This document shows, in pieces, positions 61,132 to 64,000 of a stretch of DNA of 64,000 bases (its first letter is position 1; the number at the start of each line of letters is the position of its first letter). The stretch covers positions 2,124,162 through 2,188,161 of the forward strand of contig AP024674.1 in assembly GCA_025998755.1 (NCBI GenBank). The letters are read 5' to 3'. The notes under the pieces were generated by a model. That model worked only from the letters and a program-made list of their open reading frames with translations, had not been told where the DNA came from and did not search any database. The DNA is from Armatimonadota bacterium (GTDB lineage Bacteria > Armatimonadota > UBA5829 > DSUL01). A program made the translations under genes and the position numbers.

Positions 61132-62208
61132 ATGCGCACGGGCGAGCTGGCGAGAAGCAGGCGCAGGCAGGAGGCGATCGCCCGAGCGGTGGCCTATGTC
61201 ATCCTGGTGGCCGGAGCGGTGGCCATCATGGTGCCGTTCGCCTGGATGGTGTCCACGTCCCTGAAGGACAAAGACCAGCTCTTCACCCGCGAGCTTCAGT
61301 GGATCCCCACCCTCCCCGTCACGGTCCGGGTGGCCGAGCAGGACTACAACGTTTACACTTCCCTGAGCGACGGGCGCTACGGTCTGCTGCTGGAGCGCCT
61401 GCCGGCGGGCAAACTGCGCATCGCCTGGCTGGGGAAGGAGCAGCCGCCGGAGACCCTTTCGCGCGTGCCGGATGATGTGTCGATCGTGCCGGAGGAACTG
61501 GTGGCGCAATACCGCAGGCCGGGCGCGCGCTGGTCAAACTACCGTGAAGCGCTCACTCCACCGAACTTCCGCTTTCTGCTCTATCTGCGCAACACGCTTA
61601 TCATCACCATCGCCGCGCTGGTCGGCCAGGTGCTGAGCTGTTCGCTGGTGGCATTCGGATTCGCCCGGCTGCGCTTCCCGGGAAGAGGACCGCTCTTCAT
61701 TATGGTGCTGGCGACGATGATGCTTCCCGCGCAGGTGACCATGGTGCCGCTGTTCAAGCTGTTTGTGACGGTGGGGTGGTATGACACCTTCCTGCCGCTC
61801 ACCGTGCCGGCGTTCTTCGCCACATCTGGCTTCTTCGTCTTCCTGCTGCGGCAGTATTTCATGGGCATCCCGCTGGAAATGGACGAGGCGGCGCGGATAG
61901 ATGGCGCGTCGAGCTGGCAGATCTATCACCGCGTGGTCCTTCCCCAGGCGCGGGCCGCTGTGGCTACGGTGGCCATCTTCAGCTTCATGGCGCACTGGAA
62001 CGACTTCCTTGGACCCCTGATCTACCTGGGCAGCCCGGAGCTGCGCACGCTGTCTCTGGCGCTTTACGCGTTTCAGGGAGAGCACAGCGTTGACATCCAG
62101 CTTTTGATGGCGGCGGCCACGGTGGTGATGCTGCCGCTGCTGGTCTTGTTCGCGGTGGCGCAGCGCTACTTCATCCAGGGAGTTGTGATCTCCGGCGTCA
62201 AAGGCTGA
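61132..62208 (+). CDS. Sugar ABC permease, MalG type, with a large extracytoplasmic insertion
   Basis: A 358-residue permease. The core matches MalG, with EAA motif MDEAARIDGASSWQIYHRVV and C-terminal RYFIQGVVISGVKG. Between core helices 1 and 2 (residues ~46-146) lies an inserted domain of ~100 residues (TLPVTVRVAEQDYNVYTSLS, GLLLERLPAGKLRIAWLGKE), in the same place as in the paralogue at 54440. The insert should face the periplasm and could contact the binding protein or the lipid surface. Confidence 0.92.
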   Translation: MRTGELARSRRRQEAIARAVAYVILVAGAVAIMVPFAWMVSTSLKDKDQLFTRELQWIPTLPVTVRVAEQDYNVYTSLSDGRYGLLLERLPAGKLRIAWLGKEQPPETLSRVPDDVSIVPEELVAQYRRPGARWSNYREALTPPNFRFLLYLRNTLIITIAALVGQVLSCSLVAFGFARLRFPGRGPLFIMVLATMMLPAQVTMVPLFKLFVTVGWYDTFLPLTVPAFFATSGFFVFLLRQYFMGIPLEMDEAARIDGASSWQIYHRVVLPQARAAVATVAIFSFMAHWNDFLGPLIYLGSPELRTLSLALYAFQGEHSVDIQLLMAAATVVMLPLLVLFAVAQRYFIQGVVISGVKG

Positions 62209-62223
62209 GATGCCGAGCGCAGT

Positions 62224-62253
62224 TTGACGCACCTTTCTCCACGGGCCTATAAT
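62224..62253 (+). promoter_or_regulatory. Strong sigma-70-type promoter for the dehydrogenase gene
   Basis: TTGACG (62224-62229), 18-base spacer and perfect TATAAT (62248-62253). The leader to ATG 62313 is about 53 bases. This is the best promoter match in the window. Confidence 0.8.
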
Positions 62254-62312
62254 GCCCGCAGCGCGCGGGAATGCGACACTGGCGCGCAACGGAACTGGAG
62301 GACAATGGTCGG

Positions 62313-63242
62313 ATGAAGGTTGCGATAGTCGGCGGCGGAGGACGGGTGGGCTCGAATGCCGCGCTGTGCATGCAGTTCGGGGCGGTGGCGCGGGAGATCG
62401 CTCTGGTGGATGTGGCGGCGGACCTTGCCGCCGGCGAGGCGCTGGATCTGCGCCACGGAGCGTCTCTTGCAGGCTCACAGGTGTTCACTTCGGGCGGGTA
62501 TGAGCTTGCCGAGGGAGCCGATGTGCTGGTCATCACGGCCGGTCTGCGGCGCAAACCCGATGAGAGCCGGCTGGATCTCATCAACCGCAACGTCGGCCTG
62601 TTCCGCACCATCCTGCAGGAGTGCCGCAAGGTGCGTCTTGCGGATGATGCCGTGCTGGTTGTGGTCTCGAATCCCGTGGACGTACTGACCTATCTGGCGG
62701 TGAAGGAATCCGGCCTGCCGCCGGAGAGGGTCATCGGGCTGGGGACCCTGCTGGACACCACGCGCTTCCGGTCGCTGGTTGCGGACTTTCTGCAGGTGGA
62801 TCCTCTCTCGGTCAACGTGCTGATGCTGGGCGAGCACGGAGACAGCATGGTGCCCATCTGGTCGTCGGCCACCATCGGCGGAGTTCCCATCGCCAGCCAT
62901 CCGCAGGGGTCGCCGGAGAATCTGCAGGCGGTCACGGACCTGACGCGCAGAAGCGGGGCGGAGGTCATCCGGCTGAAGGGTGGCGCGGGCTACGCCGTCG
63001 GCTGGGCCATCCGCGAGCTGGTGAAGGCCATCCTTTACGATTCGCGATCCGTGCTGCCCGTCTCCACTCTGATGACGGGTCAGCTGGGCATCTCGGATGT
63101 GTGCTTCTCGCTGCCCACCATTGTGGGACGCAGGGGCGTGCTGGACGTCATTGTCCCTCAGGTTTCCGATGAGGAGAAGGCTCAGCTGCAGCAGAGCGCA
63201 AAGGTGCTCCGGGAGACCATCGAGCAGGTTCTGGCCTCCTAG
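62313..63242 (+). CDS. Lactate/malate dehydrogenase family enzyme
   Basis: A 309-residue NAD-dependent 2-hydroxyacid dehydrogenase. The NAD motif is VAIVGGGGRVGSNAALC. Catalytic residues fit DTTRFR (D148, R151) and GEHGDS (H175), and SNPVDVLTYLAV is the conserved loop. Position 80 in the substrate loop (GLRRKPDESR) is arginine, where lactate dehydrogenases have glutamine; that favours malate/oxaloacetate, though overall the text is LDH-like. Start ATG 62313 fits the family. It has its own promoter and a downstream hairpin terminator. Confidence 0.9.
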   Translation: MKVAIVGGGGRVGSNAALCMQFGAVAREIALVDVAADLAAGEALDLRHGASLAGSQVFTSGGYELAEGADVLVITAGLRRKPDESRLDLINRNVGLFRTILQECRKVRLADDAVLVVVSNPVDVLTYLAVKESGLPPERVIGLGTLLDTTRFRSLVADFLQVDPLSVNVLMLGEHGDSMVPIWSSATIGGVPIASHPQGSPENLQAVTDLTRRSGAEVIRLKGGAGYAVGWAIRELVKAILYDSRSVLPVSTLMTGQLGISDVCFSLPTIVGRRGVLDVIVPQVSDEEKAQLQQSAKVLRETIEQVLAS

Positions 63243-63304
63243 CCGCAGGGCGGCTCCACGGCCCGGTGAGCGGTTCCGGGCCGCTTGATCCAGAGAGCGG
63301 TAAA

Positions 63305-63409
63305 TACGGTGGTCGAGTAGCGCGGCGTCACCCGCGCGTATCGAGACCACGCAGGTTGATGCCCGTGGTTTCGACTCGTCCGGCTTCGCCGGACGGCTCA
63401 ACCACCGTA
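63305..63409. repeat. Dispersed palindromic repeat, copy 2 (complete, with terminal inverted repeats)
   Basis: A 105-base element whose ends are the perfect 9-bp inverted pair TACGGTGGT (63305-63313) and ACCACCGTA (63401-63409). Its complement matches copy 1 at 20593-20689 along most of its length. It contains the 8-bp stem CGTCCGGC/GCCGGACG. Size and terminal inverted repeats resemble a MITE or REP-type element. It lies in the 63243-63700 gap, which has no gene. Confidence 0.8.
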
Positions 63410-63471
63410 GAAGAAAACGGGCCGCCCGGCAGGTGGCACGGTTCAGCAGATAACCCGTAGAAGAACACCAA

Positions 63472-63511
63472 GGGGGTGCGGGCAGTCCACTCTGTGACTG
63501 CCCGCACCCCC
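63472..63511. terminator. Strong hairpin terminator between convergent genes
   Basis: A perfect 16-bp stem (63472-63487 with 63496-63511) and an 8-base loop. A short TTT follows on the plus strand and a CTTGG on the minus strand. The stem is very strong and lies between the dehydrogenase and the convergent PEP-CTERM gene, so it may stop both. Confidence 0.75.
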
Positions 63512-63700
63512 CTTTCGGAAGTCGGAGAAAGGAGAGGTAAACCGCGTTCCGTTGCCTTGCGCTCGACTGGCCGCGGCCGCTTTCACTTTTCATTACGGCA
63601 AGCTCTGCCGAAGGGTTCCCGGCTACGCAAAAAAGCTCATCCGTTGGTGGGACTACAGGGCATTTCCACCCCGCTCTGCATCCGGAAGTCAAGCGGCAAT

Positions 63701-64000
63701 CTAACCCGGCCGCAAGCGCATCACGCCCCCAATCACTGCCAGCCCGGCCGCAATGACGGGAAGGGAGGCGGGCTCCGGAATCACCGTGGCCGTCAGGGCG
63801 AAAAGATAACCCTCCCTGCCGTCCGATGTCTTGAACGGAGGAAGCTGCACGCCACCATAAGGCTTAGCGGAAAGGTTCCACGCTGTTCCCACCGCAGGTC
63901 CCTCAGTGATGCCTTCAGGCTTCGCCAGAAGGGTGATGGTGACCAGAAGATCCGGCGGAGGTGATGACGAGAGCCAACCCAGAGCGAACCACGAAACAGG
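63701..64000 (-). CDS. PEP-CTERM sorting domain protein, C-terminal part (runs off right edge)
   Basis: The frame is open to the right edge. The last 99 residues are present, ending with the sorting signal VIPEPASLPVIAAGLAVIGG, VMRLRPG. Upstream residues include FALGWLSSSPPPDLLVTITL, KPEGITEGPAVGTAWNLSAK and REGYLFALTATVIPEP, a beta-rich passenger. This is the second exosortase substrate in the window. The short tail after the helix (RLRPG) is compatible with PEP-CTERM. Confidence 0.85.
   Translation of the reverse strand, partial: PVSWFALGWLSSSPPPDLLVTITLLAKPEGITEGPAVGTAWNLSAKPYGGVQLPPFKTSDGREGYLFALTATVIPEPASLPVIAAGLAVIGGVMRLRPG

Noticed and set aside
1-64000. CRISPR array, tRNA or rRNA genes
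   Set aside because: No regularly spaced repeats, cloverleaf-like sequences or rRNA stretches were found on reading the gene gaps; a covariance search was not possible.

Overview
The window is GC-rich, densely coded bacterial DNA from an unnamed organism. I infer a diderm from lipoprotein and Tat signals, PEP-CTERM proteins and a beta-barrel-type secreted protein. Armatimonadota or a neighbouring phylum of mostly uncultured bacteria is my best guess, from the combination of a bacterial translin, two kinds of secreted protein with phylum-typical N-terminal modules, Tat-exported Gfo/Idh and TIM-barrel proteins, and split sugar ABC systems. No rRNA, tRNA or CRISPR array was seen.

Layout. 0-6.7 kb: the end of ftsK, rimO, a 610-residue winged-helix-like protein, gltX and two tandem amidohydrolase-fold proteins that have lost the usual HxH metal motif. 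6.7-11.1 kb (minus): YihY membrane protein, FAD-dependent reductase, a small CC-motif protein and cstA. 11.4-14.3 kb: three exported proteins. 14.4-18.0 kb (minus): quinone reductase, smpB, CCA-adding enzyme, and a translin with a near-consensus promoter overlapped by a palindrome. 18.3-20.5 kb: a zinc finger joined to a PilB/GspE-like N-domain, then two metallo-beta-lactamase-fold hydrolases. 20.7-24.0 kb (minus): RibD-like reductase, Tat TIM-barrel protein and Tat Gfo/Idh oxidoreductase. 24.3-41.2 kb: DUF2905, queA, a MerR-like HTH protein, a glycosyltransferase, a DedA/YqaA protein, ribose-type ABC permease and binding protein, smc (several frameshifts), SGNH hydrolase, three MFS transporters (one frameshifted), a DHODH-like protein and an M20 peptidase. 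41.4-42.0 kb: a PEP-CTERM gene between 56-bp direct repeats.

42.5-50.0 kb is the most unusual region: a compact cluster in the order of the phage Mu head genes (small and large terminase, DUF935-type portal, protease/scaffold, decoration, gpT-like capsid, gp36-like connector, head completion, XhlA-like membrane protein), with a divergent HTH regulator. No transposase, integrase, replication or tail gene is visible. A perfect GAAC-N4-GTTC palindrome, the form of the Gram-positive-type LexA box, lies at the regulator promoter, and 12-bp inverted repeats bracket the divergent interval. A DNA-damage-controlled, tail-less capsid element is the leading hypothesis for an undescribed system here.

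50.0-54.4 kb: a DUF5916-type outer-membrane protein, M14 peptidase, methyltransferase and a decayed stretch with a broken aldo/keto reductase. 54.4-62.2 kb: two paralogous sugar ABC permease sets without an ATPase gene. In one, the solute-binding protein and MalF-type permease share one reading frame split by a single amber codon; both MalG-type permeases carry a ~100-residue extracytoplasmic insertion. RNase HI and a small unknown gene sit inside the first set, and an Arc-like/SPFH pair lies between the sets. 62.3-64 kb: a lactate/malate dehydrogenase with a strong promoter, a mobile-looking repeat, a strong terminator and the end of a second PEP-CTERM gene. A family of ~100-bp palindromic repeats recurs in intergenic gaps.
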